A stretch of 64,000 bases of DNA from Motiliproteus coralliicola (GCF_003345655.1 NZ_QQOH01000002.1:186001-250000); one strand, 5' to 3'; counted from the stretch's first letter, positions 26,595-34,242 are shown. Notes: generated by a model from the sequence alone, not told the origin. Program-made: numbers and translations.

Positions 26595-27209
26595 TTAGCG
26601 CTCCACCATGGCCAGTTTCGCACCCATTGCCACAAACACCCCGGAGAAGCTTCGTTGAATCCACTGAACCAGCGTTGGCGATGCCGACAAGTAGCTGCGG
26701 ACAAAATCAGAGAACAAACCGTAGACGATGAAAACCGCCAAGGTCATGCCCATGAAGATGGCGCTGAGCAACAACATGGTCAATACAGCGGAGCTGGCCT
26801 CGGGCGGGACAAACTGAGGGATGAACGCCAGAAAGAAGATGGATAGCTTCGGATTCAATATGTTGATAAGGAAGGCCCTGACAAAGATCTTGCTCGCCCC
26901 GGTGGCTTTCGGGGCATTGTCTAGGGCAATCACACCGGATTCCTTCCACATGGCCCAGGCAAGGTAGGCTAGGTACGCCACACCGATATACCTGAGGACT
27001 TCAAAGGCAACGCTGCTGGCATGAAGGATTGCGGCAAGTCCAAAAATACTGGCCACCAGATGCGGAATAATTCCAGCGGTACAACCCAGGGCAGCAAAAA
27101 TGCTGGCCCGTTTTCCCATCGTCAGCCCTGTCGACACGGTAAAGAGAACCCCCGTACCCGGCAGTAAAACCACAACCAGAGAAGTCACTAAGAACTCAAA
27201 ACTAACCAT
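26595..27209 (-). CDS. LysE-family amino acid exporter
   Basis: 204 residues, about six membrane helices. LysE/RhtB signatures include LPGTGVLFTVSTGLTMGKRA and GVAYLAYLAWAMWKESG, then NPKLSIFFLAFIPQFV. The start at 27209 has GGA eight nt upstream; an ATG four codons earlier is possible. Its first codons overlap the end of a 31-residue frame derived from a VOC-family protein (27202-27297). Confidence 0.88.
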   Translation of the reverse strand: MVSFEFLVTSLVVVLLPGTGVLFTVSTGLTMGKRASIFAALGCTAGIIPHLVASIFGLAAILHASSVAFEVLRYIGVAYLAYLAWAMWKESGVIALDNAPKATGASKIFVRAFLINILNPKLSIFFLAFIPQFVPPEASSAVLTMLLLSAIFMGMTLAVFIVYGLFSDFVRSYLSASPTLVQWIQRSFSGVFVAMGAKLAMVER

Positions 27210-27297
27210 GCTGATATCCATCTGTCAGGGAGAAAACCAAGGGTTTAAACACGGCATCCACATCCTGAGAAACTATCTCTAAATAGTGAATTTTCAT
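27202..27297 (-). pseudogene. N-terminal fragment of a VOC/glyoxalase-family gene
   Basis: From an ATG at 27297 with a strong AGGAG site, the frame reads MKIHYLEIVSQDVDAVF and then leaves the family pattern, stopping after 31 residues inside the LysE start. The first ~17 residues match the start of VOC (glyoxalase-like) proteins. Either it is a scar from recombination that joined a foreign 5' end to the lysE gene, or it works as a coupling leader for LysE. Confidence 0.45.
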
Positions 27298-27319
27298 GGC
27301 GACTCCTAATAGCTGTTCC

Positions 27320-27387
27320 GCTTAACGCTACCAATAGTGAGCGAGCAGAAGCAAGGTGCTGCCCCACGGTTGGTCTTGGTAGCTTTA
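27320..27387 (-). repeat. attC-like imperfect hairpin site
   Basis: On the minus strand the arms GCTACCAA and TTGGTAGC (8 bp, perfect) enclose ~40 bp. They are followed by GTTAAGC, which fits the integron core GTTRRRY. The opposite R box is degenerate. The stop codon of the DUF5329 fragment lies at its start, as is usual for cassette genes and attC sites. Confidence 0.45.
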
Positions 27388-27651
27388 TTGATTGACGCGA
27401 TATTTTTCTAACGCTTCCTGAAGCCAGTCCCCACTCTTAACAGCGGGCTTGCCTTCACAATGAATCAGGTAGCTTCTGCCCGATAGGGTGCTTTTAGTAG
27501 CAGAGTACTCAATAAACTCTTCCGCCGTTGCTATTTCATCTTTGAAATAGTCGTATTTCTTACTGATATGCTCAACGGCCTCAATTCCTGAATAGCGTTT
27601 CCCGTTTCTTTCGTAGGAGCATTCCGTTGTCGCTATTCCGCTATCGCCAGT
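27385..27651 (-). pseudogene. C-terminal part of a DUF5329-family gene
   Basis: An open frame without a start codon reads TTECSYERNGKRYSGIEAVE and continues to SYLIHCEGKPAVKSGDWLQE, ending in a normal C-terminus. It resembles DUF5329 periplasmic proteins. The piece before it (VNELAIAE) continues in another frame up to a stop, so there is also a frameshift. The matching N-terminus lies 660 bp away at 28310-28399, with foreign DNA between. Confidence 0.55.
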
Positions 27652-27720
27652 TCATTAACGGTAACACGCTGAAATAACCTTCAAGCCTTAGCAAAAACGA
27701 ATACAACAGAATCGACGGTG

Positions 27721-27779
27721 GGGGCCAAGTCGACGGCCCCAAAATCAGGCCACCGAATGTTCCCCAGGTGGCCTGATTT
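27721..27779. repeat. Two adjacent strong hairpins
   Basis: GGGGCC-aagtcgac-GGCCCC (27721-27740) is followed by AATCAGGCCACC-n12-GGTGGCCTGATT (27743-27778), a perfect 12-bp stem. Read on the minus strand, the second stem ends in TTTTGGGG, so it could terminate leftward transcription. They lie inside the DNA that separates the DUF5329 halves. Confidence 0.5.
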
Positions 27780-27862
27780 CCCTCCTTCCTTAGAAACTTT
27801 TCTCTGTCCAAAAAGCCTAACCAAAAGCAGGGCAATGATTCTCAAAATATTGGGTGATCGCG

Positions 27863-28249
27863 ATGTCTGTGGTTAAGTGGATTGTCGGCTTAATGTTGTT
27901 GGTTTTCTCTGTCGCTTTGGCGCGGGCGGGGGAGTATGCGCCTCGTATCGAGGTAATCAATAACGGTCAGGCTAAGGTGTATAACGTACGATTTCAGCGC
28001 CAGATTGAAGGACATTGGGCGTTACGTGGCCGCCTGACCCGCTCGGATAGAGACGTTAAAGTGCCTAAAGGGCAGGTAAAGGCGCTGCTGTTTGATGAGC
28101 GGGGCAAGCAGATCCATTCAGCGGAAACACGTTACAAACCACAGCATGTTCACCCTAAGAAAAAACGTGCCTCTTACTTTACGGTACACCTACCGCAAGA
28201 TCTTCATCCTTCCGGCGTCTCCGTTAAGGTGTATTACCTCAGCGATTGA
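27863..28249 (+). CDS. Small secreted protein, unknown
   Basis: 128 residues from the ATG at 27863 (a GTG at 27854 is possible). A signal peptide (VVKWIVGLMLLVFSVALARA) is followed by a basic mature part rich in Lys/His/Arg (for example KPQHVHPKKKRASYF) that looks all-beta. No family recognised. It lies within the insert that splits the DUF5329 gene, between it and a LysR gene tail. Confidence 0.6.
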   Translation: MSVVKWIVGLMLLVFSVALARAGEYAPRIEVINNGQAKVYNVRFQRQIEGHWALRGRLTRSDRDVKVPKGQVKALLFDERGKQIHSAETRYKPQHVHPKKKRASYFTVHLPQDLHPSGVSVKVYYLSD

Positions 28250-28312
28250 TCTGCCCGAAGCTGCTGTGCCAGCAAATCAATAAACGCCCGTACTTTGGCG
28301 ATAGTCAAGTCA
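28234..28312 (-). pseudogene. C-terminal tail of a LysR-family regulator gene
   Basis: The minus-strand frame reads LTIAKVRAFIDLLAQQLRA before a stop. This matches the last ~20 residues seen in many LysR regulators (K-VRAFIDFL pattern). It is fused directly to the broken end of the DUF5329 N-terminal piece and overlaps the 3' end of the secreted-protein gene. Confidence 0.45.
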
Positions 28313-28399
28313 GTAATGGATTTCGTTCCTTGTCTCATCACTAATTGCTAACGCATTCAATGAAATAGCTGAGAGTAGTAGGGCTATGGTGTTCTTCAT
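28310..28399 (-). pseudogene. N-terminal part of a DUF5329-family gene (signal peptide)
   Basis: From the ATG at 28399 the frame reads MKNTIALLLSAISLNALA (signal peptide) then ISDETRNEIHY and a stop. The SDETRNEIHYL start of the mature part is typical of DUF5329 proteins. The reading then runs into a LysR gene tail. Together with 27385-27651 it is the other half of a disrupted gene. Confidence 0.55.
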
Positions 28400-28408
28400 G
28401 TTGTTCTC

Positions 28409-28420
28409 GTTATGCAACAA
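28409..28420 (+). repeat. 12-bp inverted repeat, left end of the A+T-rich block
   Basis: GTTATGCAACAA, repeated perfectly in inverse orientation at 32059-32070. Both contain GTTATGC, which fits the GTTRRRY integron core. The pair encloses the five cassette-like genes. Confidence 0.55.
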
Positions 28421-28485
28421 GAATGGGACGGAGAAGGCAGATTGCTAAGATCTGGTCCCACTAGGCTGTAGTGAATGACTTTTTA

Positions 28486-29160
28486 TCACTTCTGACTACA
28501 CGGGATTTCGAAATCAACATGATAGTGTTCGTCATGCCTCACCCAAGAGCGCTTTCTTGAAAACTGTATGTTTTGTTTCAGATAGCTGCCGTACTTTGTT
28601 TCAAGAAGGTTCGGCTGTAATTTGGGGTCAAATATGACCCGCCATAGGTCGTAACCCCGGCCTTTAGCCGACTTGTGTAGTGCTACGATGTGGGCCGCCA
28701 AGGCTACATAGTCGATGGATAGGTATTCATATTGGCCTGACTGGTCGAATTCTATGTTGTAGCCAAGCTTGTTGAGAGGGTGGGTTGGCAGATGTACAGA
28801 TTTTCCGTTTGAGGCCATAACGGGGGTCATGAAGTCGACCGACAGCCCGTTTTGATGGGTTTTGTGAGGCTTGAATCTACCACCAGTCTTGAAGCCGGTT
28901 TCGGCGTATTTGTAGACTTTGTCAGGTTGCTCTGTCTCCAGAGCTTTGTAGGCAGAGAGAATTATCTCCCGAACCTCGGAATGAACATAGGTTCGCCCCA
29001 TGAGTCGAGCGACTGAGCTGTACCCAACATAATTTTTCCCCTCAGCAGGAAGCTCTACTCCGTGCTCTAACCGGCCGTTTGAAGTAGTACCAAAACAGGT
29101 GCTTGTTTTGGCGTAGGCCAACGGGGTAACTAATGACATCAGGAGGATAATAAGCTTCAT
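28486..29160 (-). CDS. Penicillin-insensitive murein endopeptidase-like protein (MepA / peptidase M74)
   Basis: 224 residues from the ATG at 29160. The signal peptide is MKLIILLMSLVTPLAYA. M74 motifs are RFKPHKTHQNGLSVDFMTPV (Zn ligands His and Asp) and the C-terminal HDEHYHVDFEIPC (the H-x-H of MepA). It should cleave D-Ala-meso-DAP cross-links in the periplasm. It is shorter than E. coli MepA (~274) and more A+T-rich than flanking chromosomal genes, and it lies in a cassette-like block. Confidence 0.78.
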   Translation of the reverse strand: MKLIILLMSLVTPLAYAKTSTCFGTTSNGRLEHGVELPAEGKNYVGYSSVARLMGRTYVHSEVREIILSAYKALETEQPDKVYKYAETGFKTGGRFKPHKTHQNGLSVDFMTPVMASNGKSVHLPTHPLNKLGYNIEFDQSGQYEYLSIDYVALAAHIVALHKSAKGRGYDLWRVIFDPKLQPNLLETKYGSYLKQNIQFSRKRSWVRHDEHYHVDFEIPCSQK

Positions 29161-29220
29161 TTGGGTAGTGCTAATGTTTGCGTATCTCACAGGCTCATCA
29201 GACGTTCTTCTCTGATTCAC

Positions 29221-30102
29221 TTAACAGCAATCCCAGTTAAACCAAATCTTGCTGAAGTCCAGTTTGGCTAAATCCTCTGGCTGAATGAAAAAATTAGCTA
29301 CGCCAGCGTCGCCCCACATAATATCAAATCCGTTTTTAGATACTGAATCCATTTGAAATAATAGTAGCCATTTTTCATCAGGCTTTAGAGTACGTGGATC
29401 ATCTTGCGTAAACGTAGCGTATCCACCAACTCGACAATCACCTGAATCAACTAATTCGAAAGCAGCATCGATTACGTCGTCATCAAAGTTATCTAGGTTT
29501 CCAATAATTTTTTCAAACCGATAGTCGCATGGACTGCAAAGCACATGTTCTAATTCAAACTCGAGAGAGCATTCACCTTCAAACGGAAACCCGGAATAAT
29601 CAATTGCTCCAAGTTCGTTCTCAATGTCCAGCACTTCTTCAAATATATCAGCATGAAAAACTACTCTATAGCCTAGTGAGTCAGCAATGATTTGGTCGAT
29701 AGTCCGTTTTTTACTTTCAAATTCCAATCCCCAGGAAGAGTTATCAGCTATAAAGAATTGAAGAATTCCGATGCTTGGTAAGATGTTGTTTTCAGGTAAC
29801 TCCTGTAAATTTATTTGTGCCAAAAGCTTTAACGGTATATCTCGTTTGTCTCTTGGATAATCACGACCAGAAGGCCAAGCTGGATAGCCACCAAATTTAC
29901 TTGAGAATTGATTTGCTGGAGGGCTGGAGCAAGGGGATATTTTTATACTTTCCAATACATGCTCACTCAGCTTTTCTTTAATCGATAGGACACCTTCTTC
30001 TATCAATGCACGTTCTTCTTCAGTTTTCGGTTTTGGCTTCAATATGCGAGCTAACACAAATATTGTGATAGCAACTAGAACGAATAGAATAAAACTGTTC
30101 AA
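29221..30102 (-). CDS. DUF1963 (YwqG-like) protein with N-terminal membrane anchor
   Basis: 293 residues, TTG start with AAGG seven nt before it; no ATG is available nearby. One N-terminal membrane helix (about 3-20) is followed by a DUF1963 body with FGGYPAWPSGRDYP, KLLAQINLQELP, ILQFFIADNSSWG and GYATFTQDDPR. Function of the family is unknown, though members often sit beside toxin-immunity genes. Base composition is clearly A+T-rich. It is one unit of the cassette-like array; an attC-like site lies upstream. Confidence 0.78.
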   Translation of the reverse strand: MNSFILFVLVAITIFVLARILKPKPKTEEERALIEEGVLSIKEKLSEHVLESIKISPCSSPPANQFSSKFGGYPAWPSGRDYPRDKRDIPLKLLAQINLQELPENNILPSIGILQFFIADNSSWGLEFESKKRTIDQIIADSLGYRVVFHADIFEEVLDIENELGAIDYSGFPFEGECSLEFELEHVLCSPCDYRFEKIIGNLDNFDDDVIDAAFELVDSGDCRVGGYATFTQDDPRTLKPDEKWLLLFQMDSVSKNGFDIMWGDAGVANFFIQPEDLAKLDFSKIWFNWDCC

Positions 30103-30125
30103 TTGGTTGCCTTACTTTGAGATGA

Positions 30126-30181
30126 CGTATGACGCCTAAGGAAATTGCGCTACAGGCGCCAGTTGCCCTTGCTTGTTATAC
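30126..30181 (-). repeat. attC-like site after the DUF4240 gene
   Basis: On the minus strand: CGTATAACAAGCAAGGGCAA... to ...CCTTAGGCGTCATACG. It starts with a TAACAAGC box that includes the preceding gene's stop codon and ends with a GGCG-TCATAC box, close to TAACAA...GGGCGTTA of VCR-type attC sites. Confidence 0.6.
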
Positions 30182-30670
30182 GTATTCGTACTTTTCACAG
30201 AGTCTTGGGAGCAAATTAGGAAGATCATCTTCTTCCCAGCGATCACCTACCGGTGATTCTGGATACTTTGACTCAGGACTCGGAATCTCATTACCCGTCA
30301 ACGTTTCATAAGCGTCATCAATCGCATATGAAAACTCCTCCAGCTCCGCTTCTTCAATATCGTCCAGTTCTGACAAAGAGTCAGGTGTAGATAACGCCTT
30401 CTCGAAGATCGCCTTGCCTTCCGAGATCAAGAATGCCCTCCAATAATCAAACATATCATCAGAGCAACCACCATTTAATACGTATGCCGCTCCCCACAGA
30501 TCCCAACGATAAGACTCTGTCAGCTTACTGAAATAAGTATTGTTGAAGGCTATGACCTCATCAGGAGTCATCTTCAACAATGCTTCCTTCAGGAGCTCTG
30601 GACGTGACTCCCAGTCCTCTCCAGACTTTTCTTTGACACTTTCGATTACTTCCCAAAAACGATTTTCCAT
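30176..30670 (-). CDS. DUF4240 domain protein
   Basis: 164 residues. The start is ATG 30670 with AGGAG eight nt upstream (another ATG two codons before is too close). DUF4240 pattern: FWEVIESVKEKSGED and WDLWGAAYVLNGGCSDDMFDYWRAFLI, common in small cytosolic proteins of toxin-immunity or cassette regions. Acidic, no membrane segment. The stop TAA is part of the following attC-like site. Confidence 0.8.
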   Translation of the reverse strand: MENRFWEVIESVKEKSGEDWESRPELLKEALLKMTPDEVIAFNNTYFSKLTESYRWDLWGAAYVLNGGCSDDMFDYWRAFLISEGKAIFEKALSTPDSLSELDDIEEAELEEFSYAIDDAYETLTGNEIPSPESKYPESPVGDRWEEDDLPNLLPRLCEKYEYV

Positions 30671-30690
30671 GTGCATATCTCCTTTTACTT

Positions 30691-30775
30691 TTAATGCCGC
30701 CGTAACGGGACGGAGCCGCAAAGCGGCGGAGTTCCAAGCCCAACACAGTTGGGCAAGTTGACGGCCTTGTTATAT
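30691..30775 (-). repeat. attC-like site after the Imm33-like gene
   Basis: On the minus strand it begins ATATAACAAGGCCGTCAA (containing the upstream gene's TAA) and ends GGCGGCATTAA. It contains a perfect GCCCAAC-TGT-GTTGGGC stem and a GCCGC-TTT-GCGGC stem. The final core reads ATTA in place of GTTA, so the site may be degenerate. Confidence 0.55.
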
Positions 30776-31105
30776 GACCAGTAACTCGGGGTCATACCAA
30801 ACATCCTCGTAGCCCTCTGCTACCAAGAAACGATACCCAGGCGGCAAGCCGAGGTATTTATGAATTTCGGGCAAATACTCTTGGATGTGAGATACATGAA
30901 GCGGCTTGAAGAAATCATCCTCTTGCTTCAGGTCTTCTCCGCACCAGATGTACCATCCGCAAGTGCCGTTCTCTGCTTTATGTCGGAGCCCGTTTATAGG
31001 TTTTTGGCCGATGGTGTCGATGGCGATGCCTAGCTTCTCTAAAGGAAGGCTTTCAACAAACTCGGTACCAAATCTGGTACATGTTTCTTTCTGTTTTTGC
31101 ACCAT
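30770..31105 (-). CDS. Imm33/DUF2185-like small protein
   Basis: 111 residues. The motifs GLRHKAENGTCGWYIWCGED and FFKPLHVSHIQEY, then LGLPPGYRFLVAEGYEDVWYD, match small Imm33-like proteins often found as integron cassettes. There is no toxin gene beside it, so if it is an immunity protein it is an orphan. It is flanked on both sides by attC-like sites, making it a one-gene cassette. Confidence 0.75.
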   Translation of the reverse strand: MVQKQKETCTRFGTEFVESLPLEKLGIAIDTIGQKPINGLRHKAENGTCGWYIWCGEDLKQEDDFFKPLHVSHIQEYLPEIHKYLGLPPGYRFLVAEGYEDVWYDPELLVI

Positions 31106-31118
31106 GATTCCCTAGGGC

Positions 31119-31179
31119 ATATAACGCCCGCGTAATAGGCGCAAGTTTACGAGCGTCCTGATTGACGCGTTTGTTATGC
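31119..31179 (-). repeat. attC site (best example)
   Basis: On the minus strand it runs from GCATAACAAACGCG to GCGGGCGTTATAT, 61 bp. This is very like Vibrio-type repeats (TAACAAACGC...GGGCGTTA). RYYYAAC (GCATAAC) and GTTRRRY-like (GTTATAT) cores are both present. It separates the membrane-protein gene from the Imm33-like gene. Confidence 0.75.
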
Positions 31180-31183
31180 AAAT

Positions 31184-32044
31184 TTATATAATTGTAAAAA
31201 CCGGAAATAGTAAAACTCCGAATATGAATAAGATCAGGTTGATAGTTGTGCCTATAGCCCGAAGTGGTGATTCCGAAACATTTAGCCACTTTATGATAAC
31301 TGATATTGAGCTAAGCCCACGAACACACATGTGAGCGACTCCATGTAGCCAAAGCCAAACCGAAGTAGAATAACTTGTAAGTATAATTATGCGTATCCCT
31401 ACAATATCATCTTGAAATTTAGAATCTCCTATTAAACTGTTAAAAATCATCTCAATCTTTTCTGAAAAATTTTCACCAGGTCCAAAATCAAATAGCCAAC
31501 ACAAAAGAGACACCCATGCAACTGATAAAATCAGCGTTAGCATTGAATCTATTATTATTTTCAAAAAAGTTGAAATATGGAGAGATAAAATTATTCTTGT
31601 TTCAAGCAGTGAAACATAGTCTATAAGAGCATTGAAAAAGAAAGAGATGAAAATAGCAAATACAAATAATAAATAGACTGGGTCATCTCGGTTGTCGAAA
31701 ACACTAGAATAAACCAAGAGAAATGACGTTAATACCATAGATATCAAGGATGATCTATAGAAACATTTCCAAGCTAAATGTTTCTTTCCAAAAAAACGGT
31801 CAAATACAAATTCAAAATTAGGCACCCACGAACTAATATTATTTTCATTAACACCCATCAGCCGCTTCGCAATAAGCTCTTTCTTTGTAGGATCAAGCTC
31901 AGAATCTGCATCCTTTGATACTTTTCGGATAAACATCAAAATCGCCCAAAGCCCCGCGAACCATATAGCTGCATCACTCCATGCAGAGCTTGCCACTTTA
32001 TCCAAAAACTCTACATAAACCGTAGGCATGCCAATTTCATCCAA
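31184..32044 (-). CDS. Multi-span membrane protein, unknown (cassette gene)
   Basis: 286 residues; five or six hydrophobic segments (for example AAIWFAGLWAILMFI, LLFVFAIFISFFFNALI, LILSVAWVSLLCWLF and the C-terminus LILFIFGVLLFPVFTII). Strongly A+T-rich. A Met five codons in (MPTVYVEF) is an alternative start. No family recognised. It ends at an attC site and begins ~20 bp inside the right 12-bp inverted repeat, as expected for the first cassette of an array. Confidence 0.7.
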   Translation of the reverse strand: MDEIGMPTVYVEFLDKVASSAWSDAAIWFAGLWAILMFIRKVSKDADSELDPTKKELIAKRLMGVNENNISSWVPNFEFVFDRFFGKKHLAWKCFYRSSLISMVLTSFLLVYSSVFDNRDDPVYLLFVFAIFISFFFNALIDYVSLLETRIILSLHISTFLKIIIDSMLTLILSVAWVSLLCWLFDFGPGENFSEKIEMIFNSLIGDSKFQDDIVGIRIIILTSYSTSVWLWLHGVAHMCVRGLSSISVIIKWLNVSESPLRAIGTTINLILFIFGVLLFPVFTII

Positions 32045-32058
32045 TGACGCTCAATATG

Positions 32059-32070
32059 TTGTTGCATAAC
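32059..32070 (-). repeat. 12-bp inverted repeat, right end of the A+T-rich block
   Basis: TTGTTGCATAAC, the exact inverse of GTTATGCAACAA at 28409-28420. On the minus strand it gives GTTATGC, a GTTRRRY core, where the first cassette would begin. Confidence 0.55.
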
Positions 32071-32086
32071 ATTTTAATAATCGGCC

Positions 32087-32112
32087 CTTGCAAGGTATCT
32101 CTACCTTGCAAG
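32087..32112. promoter_or_regulatory. Perfect 10-bp inverted repeat before the 32147 gene
   Basis: CTTGCAAGGT-atctct-ACCTTGCAAG, followed by a weaker CTTGGTCTACCTTCCAAG arm pair. It lies 35 bp before a small gene and could be an operator or a 5' UTR hairpin. Confidence 0.5.
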
Positions 32113-32146
32113 CTTGGTCTACCTTCCAAGGAAGGAGGGAAATATC

Positions 32147-32428
32147 ATGTATCGACGCAGCAAAAAATATCAGGCGCAGGTTGCCCGGCTGGCGAATGCA
32201 AGGGCCACCAAAGAAAGGAAACGACTGGAAGAAGCTGTCCCTGCTGATCGTTGTGATCTCCCTGATCTAAGAAGAGTTATTGAGATTACCGATTTCGATA
32301 CCGGTACACCCGTAACCCACAGAATTGAACTATACCGCAGCGATCGAATTGATTGCTACAACGTCAAAATCGATGGGCAGCCATGGCAGCAGCGTATCGG
32401 TTGGAGTCGTATCTTGGAGGGGTTGTGA
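32147..32428 (+). CDS. Small basic protein, unknown
   Basis: 93 residues, start at ATG 32147 with a strong GGAGGG site. The N-terminal third is a very basic helix (YRRSKKYQAQVARLANARAT), then a probable beta part (LRRVIEITDFDTGTPVTHRI) and a conserved-looking end QPWQQRIGWSRILE. Possibly nucleic-acid binding, judging only from charge. It lies between the cassette block and the olsF-like gene. Confidence 0.65.
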   Translation: MYRRSKKYQAQVARLANARATKERKRLEEAVPADRCDLPDLRRVIEITDFDTGTPVTHRIELYRSDRIDCYNVKIDGQPWQQRIGWSRILEGL

Positions 32429-32490
32429 AAGGCGCTTCCCAGGCTGCGCCAATTCGACAATTAGTCATCGGCGTGGCTGGAGAAGTTTGC

Positions 32491-34242
32491 TTAGAGGTTC
32501 TCGGTTGTTTGCGTTGATTCCTGTTCAGCCAGATAGCGATTACGCTTGGTCGGTTTGAGTTTTTCCAGATCGACCAGCACCAGGCCGTCGATACAGTAGC
32601 CGAAGTCGGCGTCGACGCCGAAGTCGAGGAAGCGCACGCCGCCCTCTTCGCAGACTTCGCTGTACTGTTTGTACAGGGTCGGGACGGTGCAGCCCAGGTG
32701 CTTGAGTTGCTGTTTCAGCTCTTTGAAGTCCTGCTCGTAGTTGTCGCCGCTGAACAGCGGGATGATCAGATCCAGGTGCTCCTCTTCGATGCTGTGGGGG
32801 CTGTAGGCCATCGCCAGCTGCTGGGGGTCGGCAAAGTAGAGGCGGTAGAAGTAGACCAGCATATCTTTGGCCAGTGACGGGTAACTGTTGGACAGGCTGA
32901 CCGGGCCGAACATATAGCGGATCTCCGGATGCTGACGCAGGTAGGCGCCGATGCCGTACCAGAGGTAGTCCAGACTGCGTTTGCCCCAGTATTTTGGTTG
33001 CACAAAGCTGCGGCCCAGCTCGATACCGCGGGCGAAGTAGGGCGCCATCTCTTCGCTGTAGTCGAACAGCTCGGTGCTGTAGATCTTGTCGCGGTCGGAG
33101 CGGTTGATCCAGCGGTTGGTTTCGCCGATCCGGTAGGCGCCGACCAGTTCCAGCTCCTCTTCATCCCACAGGATCAGGTGGCGGTAGTTGCTATCGTGCT
33201 GATCCAGATCGCGCTTCTGGCCGGTGCCTTCACCGACCTGACGGAAGGCGATCTCACGCAGTCGTCCCAATTCGCGCATCACTGCCGAGTCTTCGCGGTA
33301 GTCGAATAGCAGGATTTGCTTATTGTCGGCGGTGGCGCCCAGGTGGACCGCCTGCTTCAGCTCCTGCTTCAGGGCTTTGCGGTCCTGCGGGTGGGCCACG
33401 GTCTTTTCGGTTTTCAGCAGCGGCTTGCGGCCCTTGGCCAATCGGTACAGGTGGCGTTTGACCAGCTTGTTCTTTTCGCTGTTGCCCAGCGGCAACTGGT
33501 CCAGCTCCTGAATCGGAATCGGCTGACCGACCCGGATTGGAATCTGACGGCGACGCTGGCGGAACATCTCGTGGGCCAGTAGCAGCGACGACAGCGGGCG
33601 ATACAGCATCGAGCTGAGGTAGAACAGCCAGGAGTTGCGGCCCCCGACATGGACCGGCAGCAGCGGCGAGTTGGTTTTCTTGGCCAGCTTCAGGTAGCTG
33701 GAGCTCCAGGCGCCATCACGAATCCCGCCGGGTGACATCCGCGATACTTCTCCGGCCGGGAAGATGATCACCGCTTCGTCGCGCAGCAGGCTCTGTTTGA
33801 TCCGTTTGAGCTGTTGTCGCGGCGATCCACCGGCTAGGTTGTCCACCGGTAGCAGTAGCCGCTGCAGCGGGTCGAACTTCATCAGCATGTCGTTGGCGAT
33901 GATTTTGACATCCTGGCGGATCTCACCGATCAAGCGCAGTAGCGCCAGGCCGTCCAGTGCACCGAGAGGGTGATTGGCGACCACCAGCGTCCGGCCGCTG
34001 GCGGGGATGTTGCTGCGATCGGACTGGCTGACCTGGTAGCGGAAGTCGAAGTAATCCAGCACCCGGTCGACAAAGTCGAAGCCGCGAAGCTGTTGCTGCT
34101 GCTCAAGGAAGCGGTTGACCTCGGACTCATGGAACAACCATCGCAACAGGCCGATCGTCGGGCGACGAATCATTGGGTTCTGCTGTAAAAACTGGGGCGA
34201 TTTTTCGGCGATCAGCTGTTCGACCTGTATCACATTGAGCAT
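32491..34242 (-). CDS. olsF: OlsF-like bifunctional acyltransferase (ornithine-lipid synthesis)
   Basis: 583 residues with two parts. Residues ~60-290 are a PlsC-like acyltransferase (VVANHPLGALDGLALL, the NH-x4-D form, and IIFPAGEVSRMSPGG). Residues ~310-575 are an OlsB-like N-acyltransferase of the GNAT/hemolysin type (YRHLILWDEEELELVGAYRI, ELGRSFVQPKYWG). This order is that of OlsF, which makes ornithine lipids from ornithine in two acylations. A Pho-box array with a TAGGCT -10 lies just upstream, matching the known phosphate-starvation role of ornithine lipids. Alternative: a phospholipid acyltransferase of unknown acceptor. Confidence 0.8.
   Translation of the reverse strand: MLNVIQVEQLIAEKSPQFLQQNPMIRRPTIGLLRWLFHESEVNRFLEQQQQLRGFDFVDRVLDYFDFRYQVSQSDRSNIPASGRTLVVANHPLGALDGLALLRLIGEIRQDVKIIANDMLMKFDPLQRLLLPVDNLAGGSPRQQLKRIKQSLLRDEAVIIFPAGEVSRMSPGGIRDGAWSSSYLKLAKKTNSPLLPVHVGGRNSWLFYLSSMLYRPLSSLLLAHEMFRQRRRQIPIRVGQPIPIQELDQLPLGNSEKNKLVKRHLYRLAKGRKPLLKTEKTVAHPQDRKALKQELKQAVHLGATADNKQILLFDYREDSAVMRELGRLREIAFRQVGEGTGQKRDLDQHDSNYRHLILWDEEELELVGAYRIGETNRWINRSDRDKIYSTELFDYSEEMAPYFARGIELGRSFVQPKYWGKRSLDYLWYGIGAYLRQHPEIRYMFGPVSLSNSYPSLAKDMLVYFYRLYFADPQQLAMAYSPHSIEEEHLDLIIPLFSGDNYEQDFKELKQQLKHLGCTVPTLYKQYSEVCEEGGVRFLDFGVDADFGYCIDGLVLVDLEKLKPTKRNRYLAEQESTQTTENL

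Noticed and set aside
29161-29220. Possible attC between the DUF1963 and MepA-like genes
   Set aside because: It starts at a stop codon and ends near CATTAGC, but lacks a clear R box pair and stem.
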